A DNA stretch of 64,000 nt from Noviluteimonas sp052115395. Its GTDB lineage: Bacteria > Pseudomonadota > Gammaproteobacteria > Xanthomonadales > Xanthomonadaceae. A program made the position numbers and the translations under genes. Positions within the stretch are counted from its first letter, which is position 1. Each line of letters starts with the position of its first letter. The notes below the pieces were generated by a model that was not told the origin of the DNA, made no database searches, and saw nothing but the letters and a program-made list of their open reading frames with translations. The stretch is from NCBI GenBank assembly GCA_052115395.1, contig JBFRGO010000002.1. One strand, given 5' to 3'. Below are positions 16,672 through 27,080 of the stretch, in pieces.

Positions 16672-17355
16672 TCAGCGCGTCCCGTAGAGCACGACGGTCT
16701 TGCCGCGGGCGTGCAACTTGCCCTCGGCTTCGAGCTTCTTCAGCACGCGGCCGGCCATCTCGCGCGAGCAGCCCACCAGGCGTGCAAGCTCCTGGCGCGA
16801 GACGCGCAACTGCGTGCCCTGCGGATGGCTCATCGATTCGGGCTCGCGCGCCAGGTCGTGGAGCGTGCGCACGATGCGATCGGTGACGTCCAGGAAGGCC
16901 AGGCGGCCGGCCTTGCGGCTGGTGTCGAGCAGGCGGCGCGAAAGCTGCGCGCCGATCATGTAGAGGATCTTCGGCGCATCGGCGATCAGCGGGCCGAGCA
17001 GCAGCTGGTACAGGCGCTCGTAGCTGATCTCGGCCAGCTCGCAGGGCGTGCGCGTGCGCAGCGCGACTTCACGCCGCTCGGTCTCGATGAACAGGCCCAT
17101 CTCGCCGACGAACTCGCCGGCGCCGAGGTAGCCCAGCACCAACTCCCGGCCATCGTCTTCCTCGGTGATGATGCTCACCGAGCCGTTGACCACGTAGTAG
17201 AGCGTGCCGGCCGGATCGCCGGGGCGGAAGACGTCGGTGCGGGTGGGATAGCGGCGGCGGTGGCACTGCGCGAGGAAACGTTCGAGCGTCGGGCCGTCGG
17301 GCGCGAGGGGGCTGGTGGCGCGTCGGAGCGGCGTGGCGTGGAAGTTTGGGCTCAT
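16672..17355 (-). CDS. clp: CRP-like protein Clp, global regulator
   Basis: A 227-residue CRP/FNR-type regulator. Residues about 35-140 form the cyclic-nucleotide-binding fold (FRPGDPAGTLYYVVNGSV, GEFVGEMGLF, LRTRTPCELAEI), then the dimer helix, then the HTH with SRQELARLVGCSREMAGRVL. In xanthomonads Clp is a c-di-GMP-responsive regulator that controls extracellular enzymes, exopolysaccharide and motility; c-di-GMP binding removes it from DNA. Whether this one senses c-di-GMP is assumed from orthology. It is divergent from speD across 175 bp in which I see no clear regulatory site. Confidence 0.92.
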   Translation of the reverse strand: MSPNFHATPLRRATSPLAPDGPTLERFLAQCHRRRYPTRTDVFRPGDPAGTLYYVVNGSVSIITEEDDGRELVLGYLGAGEFVGEMGLFIETERREVALRTRTPCELAEISYERLYQLLLGPLIADAPKILYMIGAQLSRRLLDTSRKAGRLAFLDVTDRIVRTLHDLAREPESMSHPQGTQLRVSRQELARLVGCSREMAGRVLKKLEAEGKLHARGKTVVLYGTR

Positions 17356-17530
17356 GGGCGCTTCGGTGCTCAGGGGATGGTGAAAACAGGGGATCGCCGC
17401 AGCTTAGGCCCAATTCCGGGGCAGCGGTAGATACGTGCAGGCCATGCGATGCCCCTTCCGGGCCGCATGCCGCATAATCGCGCCCCTCGACGGCACCCCC
17501 TCGCCGTAGCACCACCCAAGGACTCGACCG

Positions 17531-18322
17531 ATGGTCAAGCCGCTGCCGCGCCTGAAGCTCCAGGGCTTCAACAACCTGACCAAGGCGCTGTCGTTCAATA
17601 TCTACGACGTCTGCTATGCGGTGTCGGAAGAGCAGCGCCAGCGCTACATCGAATACATCGACGAGGAATACAACGCCGATCGCCTCACCCAGATCCTGAC
17701 GGACGTGGCGGAGATCATCGGCGCCAACATCCTCAACGTGGCCCGCCAGGACTACGACCCGCAGGGCGCGTCGGTGACCATCCTGATCAGCGAGCAGCCC
17801 GTCGTGGAGAAGGCGCTGGCCAAGGGCGTGATCTCCGAGGCGGTGGTCGCGCACATGGACAAGTCGCACATCACGGTGCACACCTATCCGGAAACCCACC
17901 CGGACAACGGCATCGCGACCTTCCGCGCCGACATCGACGTGGCGACCTGCGGCGTGATCTCCCCGCTGCGCGCCCTCAACTACCTGATCGAGAGCCTGGA
18001 ATCGGACATCGTGGTGATGGATTACCGCGTGCGCGGCTTCACGCGCGACATCAAGGGCCGCAAGCACTACATCGACCACAAGATCAACTCGATCCAGGAT
18101 TACCTGGCCAAGAACGTGAAGTCGCGCTACGAGATGCTCGACGTCAACGTCTACCAGGAAAACATCTTCCACACGAAGATGCATCTGAAGGAATTCGACC
18201 TCGACAACTATCTGTTCGAGGAAAAGGCGAAGAACCTTTCGTTCAAGGAGCGCATGAAGATCGAAGCGCGCCTCAAGCGCGAGATCGAAGAGCTTTACCA
18301 CGGTCGCAACCTGACCGAATAA
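17531..18322 (+). CDS. speD: S-adenosylmethionine decarboxylase proenzyme
   Basis: A 263-residue protein of the E. coli type. It makes decarboxylated AdoMet, the aminopropyl donor for spermidine. The proenzyme cuts itself at KSHITVHTYPE before Ser112, which becomes the pyruvoyl cofactor; the size and cleavage position match E. coli SpeD. The gene stands alone, with a strong bidirectional terminator just downstream. A CATAAT box about 60 nt upstream could be its -10, but no clear -35 is seen. Confidence 0.95.
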   Translation: MVKPLPRLKLQGFNNLTKALSFNIYDVCYAVSEEQRQRYIEYIDEEYNADRLTQILTDVAEIIGANILNVARQDYDPQGASVTILISEQPVVEKALAKGVISEAVVAHMDKSHITVHTYPETHPDNGIATFRADIDVATCGVISPLRALNYLIESLESDIVVMDYRVRGFTRDIKGRKHYIDHKINSIQDYLAKNVKSRYEMLDVNVYQENIFHTKMHLKEFDLDNYLFEEKAKNLSFKERMKIEARLKREIEELYHGRNLTE

Positions 18323-18343
18323 ACCTCCCTTCCAGGGGAGGTC

Positions 18344-18377
18344 AAAAAGAAACCCGCCGAAAGGCGGGTTTCTTTTT
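18344..18377. terminator. Bidirectional intrinsic terminator between speD and coq7
   Basis: Perfect 10-bp stem GAAACCCGCC / GGCGGGTTTC with a GAAA loop (18349-18372), A-run on the left and T-run on the right, serving the converging speD and coq7. The core from ACCCGCC to GGCGGGTTT is identical to the terminator after tRNA-Gln at 30463-30482. Confidence 0.9.
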
Positions 18378-18399
18378 GGGTGGGGTAGCCCGCGACGAA

Positions 18400-19038
18400 T
18401 CAAATCCGATACGCAATCGCCTTCATCAAATTCGAAGCCGCCGCCATCAATGTCGGCACCGGCTGCGGCAGCACCCGCGCGCCCTGCGCTTGGGCGTGGT
18501 CCGCATGCCGCGCTTCGTCGGCCTTCATGGTTTCCAGGATCGCGCGGCTGCGCAGGTCGGCGGCGGGCAGGCGTTCGAGGTGTTCGTGCAGGTGGGCTTC
18601 CACCTGGCGCTCGGTTTCGACCACGAATCCCAGGTTCCAACCATCGCCCCGCAAACCGGCGAGCACGCCGATCGCATAGCTGCCGGCATACCAGACCGGG
18701 TTGAGCAGGCTGGGGCGGGCGTCGAGTTCGGCGAGCCGGTCGGCGCACCAGGCCAGGTGGTCGGTTTCTTCGGCCGCGGCGGCGAGCAGCGCCTGGCGCG
18801 TCTCCGGATCCCGTGCGACGGAGGCCTGGCCGACGTACAGCGCCTGCGCGCAGACCTCGCCGACATGGTTGATGCGCATCAGCCCGGCGGCATGCCGGCG
18901 TTCGTCGGCCTCCAGCACCACTTCGGCGGTGTCGCCGGCGGGGTTGTCGCGGGCCGCATCGGGCCGGCCGAAGACGGTGGACAGCGCGTTCTGCGTGTCG
19001 ATCAGGAAACGGTCGAGCGGACTGATTTCACGTGCCAT
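18400..19038 (-). CDS. coq7: Demethoxyubiquinone hydroxylase
   Basis: A 212-residue di-iron hydroxylase that makes the last ring hydroxylation in ubiquinone synthesis. Iron ligands are seen in the helices EADERRHAAGLMRINHVGE, EETDHLAWC, VETERQVEAHLHEH and ADEARHADHA, forming two E...ExxH sets as in the Coq7 family. It is membrane-associated. Its promoter region faces that of the autotransporter gene across 236 bp. Confidence 0.94.
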   Translation of the reverse strand: MAREISPLDRFLIDTQNALSTVFGRPDAARDNPAGDTAEVVLEADERRHAAGLMRINHVGEVCAQALYVGQASVARDPETRQALLAAAAEETDHLAWCADRLAELDARPSLLNPVWYAGSYAIGVLAGLRGDGWNLGFVVETERQVEAHLHEHLERLPAADLRSRAILETMKADEARHADHAQAQGARVLPQPVPTLMAAASNLMKAIAYRI

Positions 19039-19274
19039 GGCCGGGAGTGTACCTATCGTCCAAAGCGCGAGAGGGAGGGGCGGGCGGGCGCGAGGGCTTC
19101 AGGTCGCTGAAGCCGCATTTGAAAAAATGTGATGGACGTCCTATTCCATTCGTGAGGGTTCGCACCTTAAACTCGGCTGAACTGGGTCGAAACCGAGACT
19201 CAGGTCACAGGGGTTGGGGTCGGGCATCGCAAAAACGCGGCGCAAGGCTTCGTAAAACACATCAGGGGAACAAC
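19039..19274. other. Divergent intergenic region, coq7 and autotransporter
   Basis: These 236 bp hold the start signals of coq7 (left) and the autotransporter (right). Possible plus-strand elements are TTGAAA with a 17-nt spacer to TATTCC, and a later TAAACT. None is convincing. TGTGATGGACGTC at 19128 has one good half of a CRP/Clp site only. The AGGGGA ribosome site before the TTG start is clear. Confidence 0.4.
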
Positions 19275-22200
19275 TTGAAGAACGATCGCAACCGGGCGAG
19301 CCGCAAGGCCGCTCGTCGTTACAACGTATCTCCCGTCGCGCGCGCCGTCCGCTCGGTCCTCACCCTCTCCGCCGCGGCCCTGATGTTCTCGGGCACCGGC
19401 GTCGTCCTCGCGAAGTCGCCGGTCGTCGCGCCGCTCCCCGTCGAGCGCGCCAGCCTGTCGCATGAATTCGCGAGCGTCGTCGACCTGACGCGCGTTTCGG
19501 ACGAATGGACGCCCAAGAGCGTCGTCGACGAAGAATTCCGGTCGTTCATTGCGCCCATGGGCGAAATGACGACCTTCGCCGCGGGCGCGACGACCCAGGG
19601 CTTCGGCGTCGTCGATGACCCGACGATCCTGCCCGGTTCGTTCCACCCCGGTCCCGGTGGCGTGTACGGGACCGACGACAAGGTCTTCCGAAATTGGGAC
19701 CTGTCCGTTTCCTATGACGGTCCGGTCAACTGGATCATGTACGACGGCTACGCGCCGCCGGCGCAGGTATCGACCGATGGCATCGCGGTCGGCGCGTTCG
19801 TCAGCAACGACGACTCGCTCCTCCTGCGCAACTATTGGGACGGGATCAACGTCACCGGCACGACCTGGGCCGCGGGCCTGGAGGTCGAGTCGGCCGGCGT
19901 GACCGGGGTGATCAACTACGATGCGATCACCTCGACGGTGACCGGCGCCGACGGCGTCGCTTTCGGCGTGTACGCCGTCGGCGACACCGGCGCTTGGATC
20001 TACAACGACGGCACGCTCGATGTGAACGGCGACGGTGCGGGCGCCGAGGCCTTCGGCATGTACGCCTTCACCAACGACGGCATCGCCGCCACCAACAACT
20101 TCGGCAACCTCTCCGTCGACGCCAATGGCGATGCGGTCGGTTCCTCCGCGGTCTCGCTGGCCGACAACGCGTGGAATGCCAACGGCGGCACGATGACCGT
20201 GTCCGGCTACGAAGCGCAGGGCATGTACGCCGCCTCCGTGGCCGGCGATGCATTCGGGCAGAACACCGGCACGCTGAGTGTCAGCGGCTTCTACGCCACC
20301 GGCATCTACGCGCTGTCGATCAACGGCACCGCGCACGCCGACAACTACGATGCCCTCGATGTCTACGGGGCCTTCGCGCAGGGCGCGTGGGCGCGTTCGA
20401 TCAACGGTTCGGCCGAGGCGTACAACAGCGAAGACGGCACGATCAACGTCGACGGCTACTACGGCGCGGCGGGTTTGATCGCGAATGCCGACCGTGGCAC
20501 GGCGCAGGTCCAGAACGACGGCACGGTCAACGTGATTTCGTCGGCCGGCGTCGCGCGCGGCGCGTTCGCCTATGGCGACACGGCGGTCGTCACCAACAAC
20601 GGCGCGATCACCACGGGCGCGGCGATCCAGGCCATCGGCGTCGACGCCGAAGGCGTCCGCGCCGCGACCGTCACCAACGGCGGTGACATCGTGGCCGGCA
20701 GCAGCGGCTCGGCGATCGGCGTGTGGGCGACCAGCTACGGCGATACCAGCGTCACCAATCAGGCCACCGGCAACATCGATGTCGACGCGGTCAACGGTGT
20801 CGCCTACGGCATCTACGCCGGTGGTTACAGCGTGGCCGTGCACAATCTGGCGACCGTCGATGCAGCGTCGGTGAACGGCGATGCGATCGGCATCGGCGTG
20901 GGCGGCGTGTACGCCACCGCGGTGAACGATGGTCTGATCAATGCCAGCGGCGGTTCGGCCGGCTTCGGCATGTTCGGTTACGGCGCCGCTTCGGTGCAGC
21001 TGGACAACCACGACACGATCAACGCGACCGCGACCGGCTCCGAGGGCTTCGCCGCCGGCGTCCTGGCGATCGGCGATAACGCCGGTGCGTACAACGACGG
21101 CGCGATCTACGCCAACGGCGCGTTCGCCACCGGCATCGACGTGCGCGGCACGAGCGCCGGCAGCGTCGAGAACTACGGCGACGTGATCGTCGGCGGCGGC
21201 GATGTCACCGGCATCAGCGTGCGCGCCAGCGGCCAGGGCGGCACGGCGAATGTCCTGAACTATGGCGTCGTCGATGCGACGGGCGACCTGTTCGCCGTCG
21301 GCATCGCGGCGGTTGCGCGCGGCTATCTGGGCACGGCGAGCGTCTACAACGGCAGCAGCGTCACCGCCTCGGCGAAGTACGGCGCGGCGCAGGGCATCGT
21401 GGCCTCGGCCGACACCGCCGCCTCCGTCGACAACCAGGGCGTGCTGCACACCTATGGTGGCGACAGCGCCTACGGCATCCTCGCGCTTTCGGCCGATGGC
21501 GACGTCACCGTCGACAACGGCAACCAGATGATCACCGCCGCGATGAACCGCGGTTACGGCGTCGCCTACGGCATCGCCGCGCAGTCGAACAACGGCCTGG
21601 TGTCGATCACCAACGACGGCATGATGATCACCGCCGGCGAAGCCACGGCGATGGGCATCTACGCCTCGACGAAGTGGAACGACGTCGAAGTCACCAACAA
21701 CGGCCTGCTCGCCTCGATCGCGGCGAACGGCCGGGCCACCGGCGCCATCGCCATCAGCTACACCGGCGATGCGAACGTCTCCAACAGCGAATACGCCCAG
21801 GTCATCGCGCAAGGCGCGTACTCGGCCGCCGGCCTGCGTGCGATCTCGCTGTACGGCGATGCGAACGTCACCAACGACGGCGACGTGGAGACCTACGGCG
21901 GCGTGCTCGATCGCGGCCTGACGGCGCGTTCGCTGTACGGCGGCACCGCGAACATCACCAACAACGGCACCATCACCACCGAGAGCGCGTACAGCTCCTA
22001 TGGCGTGTGGGCGCGTTCGGATTACGGCGACGCCACGGTGCACAACACCAACGCGATCACCTCGACCGCGCATTACGGCGTGGCCTACGGCGCACTGGCC
22101 GGCGGCGCGTACACCATCAGCATCGACAACAGCGGCGCCATCCAGGCCTTCGCGGGCGACACCGCGGCCGGCGTGCTGGCCTACTCGCTGGGCGGCGATG

Positions 22201-25200
22201 CGAGCATCACCAACAGCGGCTACCTGCTCGGCAACGCCGGCAATGCGGCCTACGGCGCGCAGGTCATCGCCAATGCCGGCACGGCCTCGCTGTCCAACAC
22301 CGCCGACGGCACGATCATCGCCAGCGGCTACAACCTCGCCGATGCGGTGTTCGCTTCGGGCGCGGCGGTCGATGTCCAGAACTACGGCACGCTCTCGGCC
22401 GATGCCGACGGCTGGGCCGCGGGCGTGGAATCGGTCGGCGGCGACATCAATATCGTCTCGCACACCGGCGCCGACGTCTCCGCGTATGCGTATTCGGGCC
22501 GCGCCACGGGCCTGTTCGCCAACGCCACGGGCGATGCGACAGTGCGCAATGGCGGCACCATCGACGTGGATTCGTATTCGGGCGATGTCTTCGGCACCTT
22601 CGCGCAGGCCGGCGGCAACGCCGTGCTCACCAACGGCGGCACGCTCACCGCGAACTCGGTGACGGGCGATGCGTTCGGCATGGTCGGCATCGGCTACAAC
22701 GCCGACCTCAGCCAGAGCGCCTCGATCACCGTCGGCGGCCAGGGCCGCGCGATCGGCATCGAAGGCATCGGTTACGCGCACGCGAACATCGTCAACAACG
22801 GCGACGTCGACGCGACGGCCAATTCCGGCATCGCCGCGGGCCTGTACACCTATTCGGTGCACGACACGCGCCAGGTCAACAACGGCAGCATCACCGCGCA
22901 CGCCGGCAGCGGCCGCGCCTTCGGCATGTACGCCTACGGCTTCGACCAGACCGAAGTGCGCAACTTCGCGGGTCGTTCGATCGATGCCTCGGTCGACAAC
23001 GGCGCGGCCTACGGCATGTTCGGTTACGGCGAAGACGCGCTCGTGGTCAACGACGGCGCGATCACCGTTTCGTCCGGCAACGGCATGGCGATCGGCGCGA
23101 TCGGCGTGGGTTACGCGACCAGCGCGGTGACCAACGGCGCGACCGGCACGATTTCGGCGACCGCCAACGACGCGTTCGGCCTGGTCACCACCGGCGACAT
23201 CGCGACCGGCACCAACGCCGGCAATATCGCCGCGCATGGCGGCACGACCGCGATGGCGATGCAGGGCATCGGCATGTACGACGGCAGCACGGTGACGCTG
23301 ACCAACAGCGCGACCGGCTCGCTCTACGCCAACGTGTCCAACAAGTACGGCGCGGCCGTGGGCATCCTCGGCAACGCCGACGGCGACGTGAGCATCACCA
23401 ACGACGGCGACATCGCCGCCAGCAACGGCCATTACACCTACGGCGTGCTGGCGCATTCGGATTCGGGCAACGCTTCGGTCGGCAACACCGGCGACATCAC
23501 CAGCTACGCGAGCGTCTTCAACGGCACCGCGCTGGGCATCGATGCGTCGGCCTACGGCGACGTCACCGTCGACAACACCGGTTCGATCATCGCCTCCGGC
23601 AAGTACGCGACGGGCATCTCCGCCATCGCCCAGGCCGGCGACGTGATGGTCGACAACGGCAACGCGATCACCGCGAATGTGCTGATCCACCAAGGCCTGG
23701 GCATCCTCGCGATCGCCAATGCGGGCAACGCGACCGTCGGCAACACGGGCACGATCACCGTCACGGGCATGGCCCCGGGCGCAGGCGTGATGGGCGTGGT
23801 GGCCGGTTCGTACGACGGCACGGCCACGATCCACAACGACGCCGGCGCCACGGTCACCACGACGTCCGAATACGGCGTCGCCGGTGGCCTGTATGCCTTC
23901 GGCCCCGACGTGTCGATCGACAACGGCGGCGACGTGATCGTGACCGGCGGGCCGTCCGCGGTCGGCGTCGGCTTCGATTCGGATCACGCCGTCGTCGTCA
24001 ATGGCGGCACGATCACGGTCGCGCAGCTGGGCGGCGGCAATCCGCCGGCCCCGCCGCTCGCCGTCACCCCGGGCAACGGCATCGGCATCGCCGGTTACGT
24101 GGGCGAGGGCGGTTCGGCGCACGTGACCAACAACGGTTCGATCGACGTCACGGCGCTCAACAACGCGTTCGGCATCCAGGTCACCGGCGACGGCGACGTG
24201 ACGGTCGACGGCACGGGCTCGATCACGGCGACGTCCACCGGCGGCGGCGCATTCGGCGTCTTCGCCTACACGCTGGGCGGTGGCGGAACGACGCACGTGT
24301 CGATCACCACGGGCGACGCGCTCGATGTCGACGGCGGCTACTACGGGGCTTATGGCGTGCTTGCCACGGGCAACGATGTCGCGATCACGAATACCGGCGC
24401 TTCCAACATCCACGCTTACCGCGCCATCGGCCTCCAGGGCCTGGGCGCTGATGCGGTGGCCATCGGCAACACCGGCAGCCTCACGGTCGCCAGCGCCGGC
24501 GACCAGGCCGCGGGCATCCTTGCGCTCTCCGCGCACCACGCCAGCATCGACAACGCGGGCGCGGTGTCGGTGTCCATGGCCGGCGACAACGGTTCGGTCT
24601 ACGGCTTGTATGCCGACGGCGGCGAATACGCGTCGATCGTCAATGGCGATGCGGTCGAGGTGACCGCGACTTCGAACGTGCAGGGTGCGCACGCCGAAGC
24701 AGTCGGCGCCTACGCCACCGCCTACACGGCCAACTTCGACAACGCCGGTCAGATCACCGTGACCTCCGGCGGAACCGCGATGGGCGTGGGCATGTTCGGC
24801 AGCGAGGTCGCCTTCCACAACGGCGGCGCCATCAATGCGAACGCGGACCAGCCGCTCCAGGGCATGGCGACCGGCGCGCGCATCGTCGGCGAACACGTCG
24901 ATTTCGCGAACACCGGCGCCATCACGGCGCACGGCACGGCGGCCTACGGCGCGATCGCAATCGGCTTCGACACCGTCGACCTGGTGAACAGCCACGACAT
25001 CACCGCCATCGGCGATGGTCTGGCGACCGGCCTGGGCGTCGGAACGTTCAACGGCGCGGTCACCGCGGACAACACCGGCGACATCTACGCGATCGCGTAT
25101 CACGGCGCCGCACTCGGCGCGGGTGCCTATTCCGAAGACGGCAACATCGCCTTCACCAACGGCGGTTCGATCTCCGCGCATGGCGCGGGCGAAACCATCG

Positions 25201-27044
25201 GCCTGCGGATCGGTGGCGGCGGCGATGCCAGCGTGGTGAACGACGGCCTGATCGGCGCGATCAATGCCGACACCGCCATCGCGCTCGACCTGGACGTCCT
25301 CGGCACCGCCACCGTCAACAACATCGGCCACATCCTCGCGCAGGCGACCGAAGAAGGCAGCATCGCCATCCACGGCGGCGACGGCTTCGACCTGGTCACC
25401 AACAGCGGCGACATCGTCGGCGCGCTGGTGACGGGCGCGGGCGACGACCGCCTGACGAACGCGGGCGGCGGTACGTGGACCGTGCGCGGCCACGCCACCG
25501 ACTTCGGCGACGGCGACGACGCGATCGTCAACGCCGGCACCATCGTGCTGCACGACGCGGCGATCAGCCTCGGCGGCAACACTGCGGCCGGCAACAGCTT
25601 CGCCAACAACGGCATGCTCTCCATCGACGGCGACAGCGCCATCGACATGGGCACCGGCGGCGCGGCGCCGCTGGTTGCAGGCAACGCGCCGATCTCGGTG
25701 CTGAACTCGCAGGCCTTCACCAACAACGGCACGATCAGCTTCCTCGACGGCGCGCCGGACGACATGCTCACCATCACCGGCGACTTCGCCGGCCAGGGCG
25801 CGCTGAACGTCGACGTCTCGCTGCTCAACGGCACCAGCGACATGCTGTACGTCGACGGCAACATCGTCGCCAATTCGGTGCAGACGCTGAACGTCAACGT
25901 CCTCGACCTGCTCACCAGCGCCACCGAAATCGACATCCCGGTGGTCGTGGTCCAGGGCGATGCGACGGCGGGCAACGTCAAGGCGGGCAACATCATCGCC
26001 GGCAACGTCAACTTCAACGCGAACAACTTCCTCGACCTCAAGGTGTCGGTGAACCCGCACGTCAACGCGCAGAACGGCTCGATCGACGTGTTCGCGCTGA
26101 CCCTGGGCTTCGGCGGCCTGAACGACACCGGCGCGCTCGCCACCGCGATCGCCCCGGGCGCGCACAGCCTGATGGCCGCGCAGGTCGGCACCTTCCGCCA
26201 GCGCATGGGCGTGTTCTCGCAGCTGGGCGACAGCGACAAGGGCGCGTGGGTGCGCGTGTTCGGCGACAAGGGCACGATCACGCCGGATGCGCAGCTCGAC
26301 AACCTGCCGGCGTCGAACAACTTCGCGTTCGACCAGACCAACCAGGGCGTCGAAGCGGGCGTCAACGCGCTGGTCACCGATGGCTTCTACATCGGCGCCA
26401 GCCTCTCCAAGTCGCGCGGCAAGCAGGACCTGGCCAACGGCTTCGGCAGCGACGACATCGACGGCACGACCGTCGGCGGTTATGTCACCTGGCTCGGCCA
26501 GAACGGCATGTACGCCGATGTCTCGTATCGCTGGATGCATTTCGATGCCGACATGACCTCCTTCGGCGGTCGTCGCGAAGTGGGCGGCGACGCCGGCGCG
26601 TTCAACGCCGAAATGGGCTGGAACGTGTGGACCTCGGCCGGCGGCATGAAGCTCGTCCCGCAGGTGCAGTACACGCGCACGAAGGTCGAGAACATCGACC
26701 GCATCGAAGGCGACCTGGCGGACTTCGTGTCCGACGGCGGCACCTCCTCGCGCGCGCGCCTGGGCCTGGAAATGGAGCAGACCTTCCAGTCGGCTTCGGG
26801 CACGAAGTGGACGCCGTACGGCGTGGTGAGCATCGTGCGCGAGTTCGATGGCGAAACCGCCTTCACGGTCGCCGACAACTTCACCGGCCGCATGAGCACC
26901 GAAGGCACCAGCGGCCAGCTGGAGGTCGGCGTGAACGCCAAGATCGGCCAGCGCGTCGACGTGTGGGGCGGCCTGAACTACATGGACGGCGGCGCCATCG
27001 GCGGCGTGTGGGGCGGCCAGGTCGGCGTTCGTTACACCTGGTAA
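19275..27044 (+). CDS. Giant type Va autotransporter with beta-helical repeat passenger
   Basis: About 2,589 residues from a TTG start that has AGGGGA 4-8 nt upstream. A long basic N-terminus (RNRASRKAARRYN) precedes the hydrophobic signal core VLTLSAAALMFSGTGVVLA. Residues about 180-2,060 are short imperfect repeats of roughly 30-40 residues built on V-x-N-x-G-x-I and AYGI/AFGM segments, as expected for a right-handed beta-helix. A linker leads to an autotransporter barrel from about 2,290 to the end (GAWVRVFGDKG through RYTW, with terminal Trp). I found no cysteine in the entire chain, usual for secreted autotransporters. Function is unknown; adhesion or aggregation is plausible. No protease or esterase catalytic site is evident. 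Confidence 0.9.
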   Translation: MKNDRNRASRKAARRYNVSPVARAVRSVLTLSAAALMFSGTGVVLAKSPVVAPLPVERASLSHEFASVVDLTRVSDEWTPKSVVDEEFRSFIAPMGEMTTFAAGATTQGFGVVDDPTILPGSFHPGPGGVYGTDDKVFRNWDLSVSYDGPVNWIMYDGYAPPAQVSTDGIAVGAFVSNDDSLLLRNYWDGINVTGTTWAAGLEVESAGVTGVINYDAITSTVTGADGVAFGVYAVGDTGAWIYNDGTLDVNGDGAGAEAFGMYAFTNDGIAATNNFGNLSVDANGDAVGSSAVSLADNAWNANGGTMTVSGYEAQGMYAASVAGDAFGQNTGTLSVSGFYATGIYALSINGTAHADNYDALDVYGAFAQGAWARSINGSAEAYNSEDGTINVDGYYGAAGLIANADRGTAQVQNDGTVNVISSAGVARGAFAYGDTAVVTNNGAITTGAAIQAIGVDAEGVRAATVTNGGDIVAGSSGSAIGVWATSYGDTSVTNQATGNIDVDAVNGVAYGIYAGGYSVAVHNLATVDAASVNGDAIGIGVGGVYATAVNDGLINASGGSAGFGMFGYGAASVQLDNHDTINATATGSEGFAAGVLAIGDNAGAYNDGAIYANGAFATGIDVRGTSAGSVENYGDVIVGGGDVTGISVRASGQGGTANVLNYGVVDATGDLFAVGIAAVARGYLGTASVYNGSSVTASAKYGAAQGIVASADTAASVDNQGVLHTYGGDSAYGILALSADGDVTVDNGNQMITAAMNRGYGVAYGIAAQSNNGLVSITNDGMMITAGEATAMGIYASTKWNDVEVTNNGLLASIAANGRATGAIAISYTGDANVSNSEYAQVIAQGAYSAAGLRAISLYGDANVTNDGDVETYGGVLDRGLTARSLYGGTANITNNGTITTESAYSSYGVWARSDYGDATVHNTNAITSTAHYGVAYGALAGGAYTISIDNSGAIQAFAGDTAAGVLAYSLGGDASITNSGYLLGNAGNAAYGAQVIANAGTASLSNTADGTIIASGYNLADAVFASGAAVDVQNYGTLSADADGWAAGVESVGGDINIVSHTGADVSAYAYSGRATGLFANATGDATVRNGGTIDVDSYSGDVFGTFAQAGGNAVLTNGGTLTANSVTGDAFGMVGIGYNADLSQSASITVGGQGRAIGIEGIGYAHANIVNNGDVDATANSGIAAGLYTYSVHDTRQVNNGSITAHAGSGRAFGMYAYGFDQTEVRNFAGRSIDASVDNGAAYGMFGYGEDALVVNDGAITVSSGNGMAIGAIGVGYATSAVTNGATGTISATANDAFGLVTTGDIATGTNAGNIAAHGGTTAMAMQGIGMYDGSTVTLTNSATGSLYANVSNKYGAAVGILGNADGDVSITNDGDIAASNGHYTYGVLAHSDSGNASVGNTGDITSYASVFNGTALGIDASAYGDVTVDNTGSIIASGKYATGISAIAQAGDVMVDNGNAITANVLIHQGLGILAIANAGNATVGNTGTITVTGMAPGAGVMGVVAGSYDGTATIHNDAGATVTTTSEYGVAGGLYAFGPDVSIDNGGDVIVTGGPSAVGVGFDSDHAVVVNGGTITVAQLGGGNPPAPPLAVTPGNGIGIAGYVGEGGSAHVTNNGSIDVTALNNAFGIQVTGDGDVTVDGTGSITATSTGGGAFGVFAYTLGGGGTTHVSITTGDALDVDGGYYGAYGVLATGNDVAITNTGASNIHAYRAIGLQGLGADAVAIGNTGSLTVASAGDQAAGILALSAHHASIDNAGAVSVSMAGDNGSVYGLYADGGEYASIVNGDAVEVTATSNVQGAHAEAVGAYATAYTANFDNAGQITVTSGGTAMGVGMFGSEVAFHNGGAINANADQPLQGMATGARIVGEHVDFANTGAITAHGTAAYGAIAIGFDTVDLVNSHDITAIGDGLATGLGVGTFNGAVTADNTGDIYAIAYHGAALGAGAYSEDGNIAFTNGGSISAHGAGETIGLRIGGGGDASVVNDGLIGAINADTAIALDLDVLGTATVNNIGHILAQATEEGSIAIHGGDGFDLVTNSGDIVGALVTGAGDDRLTNAGGGTWTVRGHATDFGDGDDAIVNAGTIVLHDAAISLGGNTAAGNSFANNGMLSIDGDSAIDMGTGGAAPLVAGNAPISVLNSQAFTNNGTISFLDGAPDDMLTITGDFAGQGALNVDVSLLNGTSDMLYVDGNIVANSVQTLNVNVLDLLTSATEIDIPVVVVQGDATAGNVKAGNIIAGNVNFNANNFLDLKVSVNPHVNAQNGSIDVFALTLGFGGLNDTGALATAIAPGAHSLMAAQVGTFRQRMGVFSQLGDSDKGAWVRVFGDKGTITPDAQLDNLPASNNFAFDQTNQGVEAGVNALVTDGFYIGASLSKSRGKQDLANGFGSDDIDGTTVGGYVTWLGQNGMYADVSYRWMHFDADMTSFGGRREVGGDAGAFNAEMGWNVWTSAGGMKLVPQVQYTRTKVENIDRIEGDLADFVSDGGTSSRARLGLEMEQTFQSASGTKWTPYGVVSIVREFDGETAFTVADNFTGRMSTEGTSGQLEVGVNAKIGQRVDVWGGLNYMDGGAIGGVWGGQVGVRYTW
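19800..25480 (+). repeat. In-gene degenerate tandem repeats of the autotransporter passenger
   Basis: Approximate bounds. The DNA repeats loosely every 90-120 bp with recurring pieces such as ACCAACAACGGC, GGCGATGCG and TACGGC, encoding N-x-G and Y/F-G turns. The units are diverged, so this is an old expansion rather than a recent one. Confidence 0.75.
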
Positions 27045-27051
27045 TCGCATC

Positions 27052-27080
27052 GGTCCCGGCGGCCATTGTCCGCCGGGGCC
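27052..27080 (+). terminator. Hairpin after the autotransporter gene
   Basis: CCCGGCGG / CCGCCGGG (27055-27062 and 27070-27077) with a 7-nt loop, extended by two more GC pairs and a wobble. There is no T-run, so it may only weaken read-through into the TIGR03032-like gene or protect the upstream mRNA end. Confidence 0.45.

Noticed and set aside
19039..19274. An earlier in-frame start for the autotransporter
   Set aside because: The frame is open upstream, but it overlaps the coq7 start region and would place a long non-signal sequence, including a cysteine, before the signal peptide.
19800..25480. Tandem repeats considered as a CRISPR-like or satellite array
   Set aside because: Repeats are in frame, diverged and encode the beta-helix passenger; there are no constant repeats with unique spacers.
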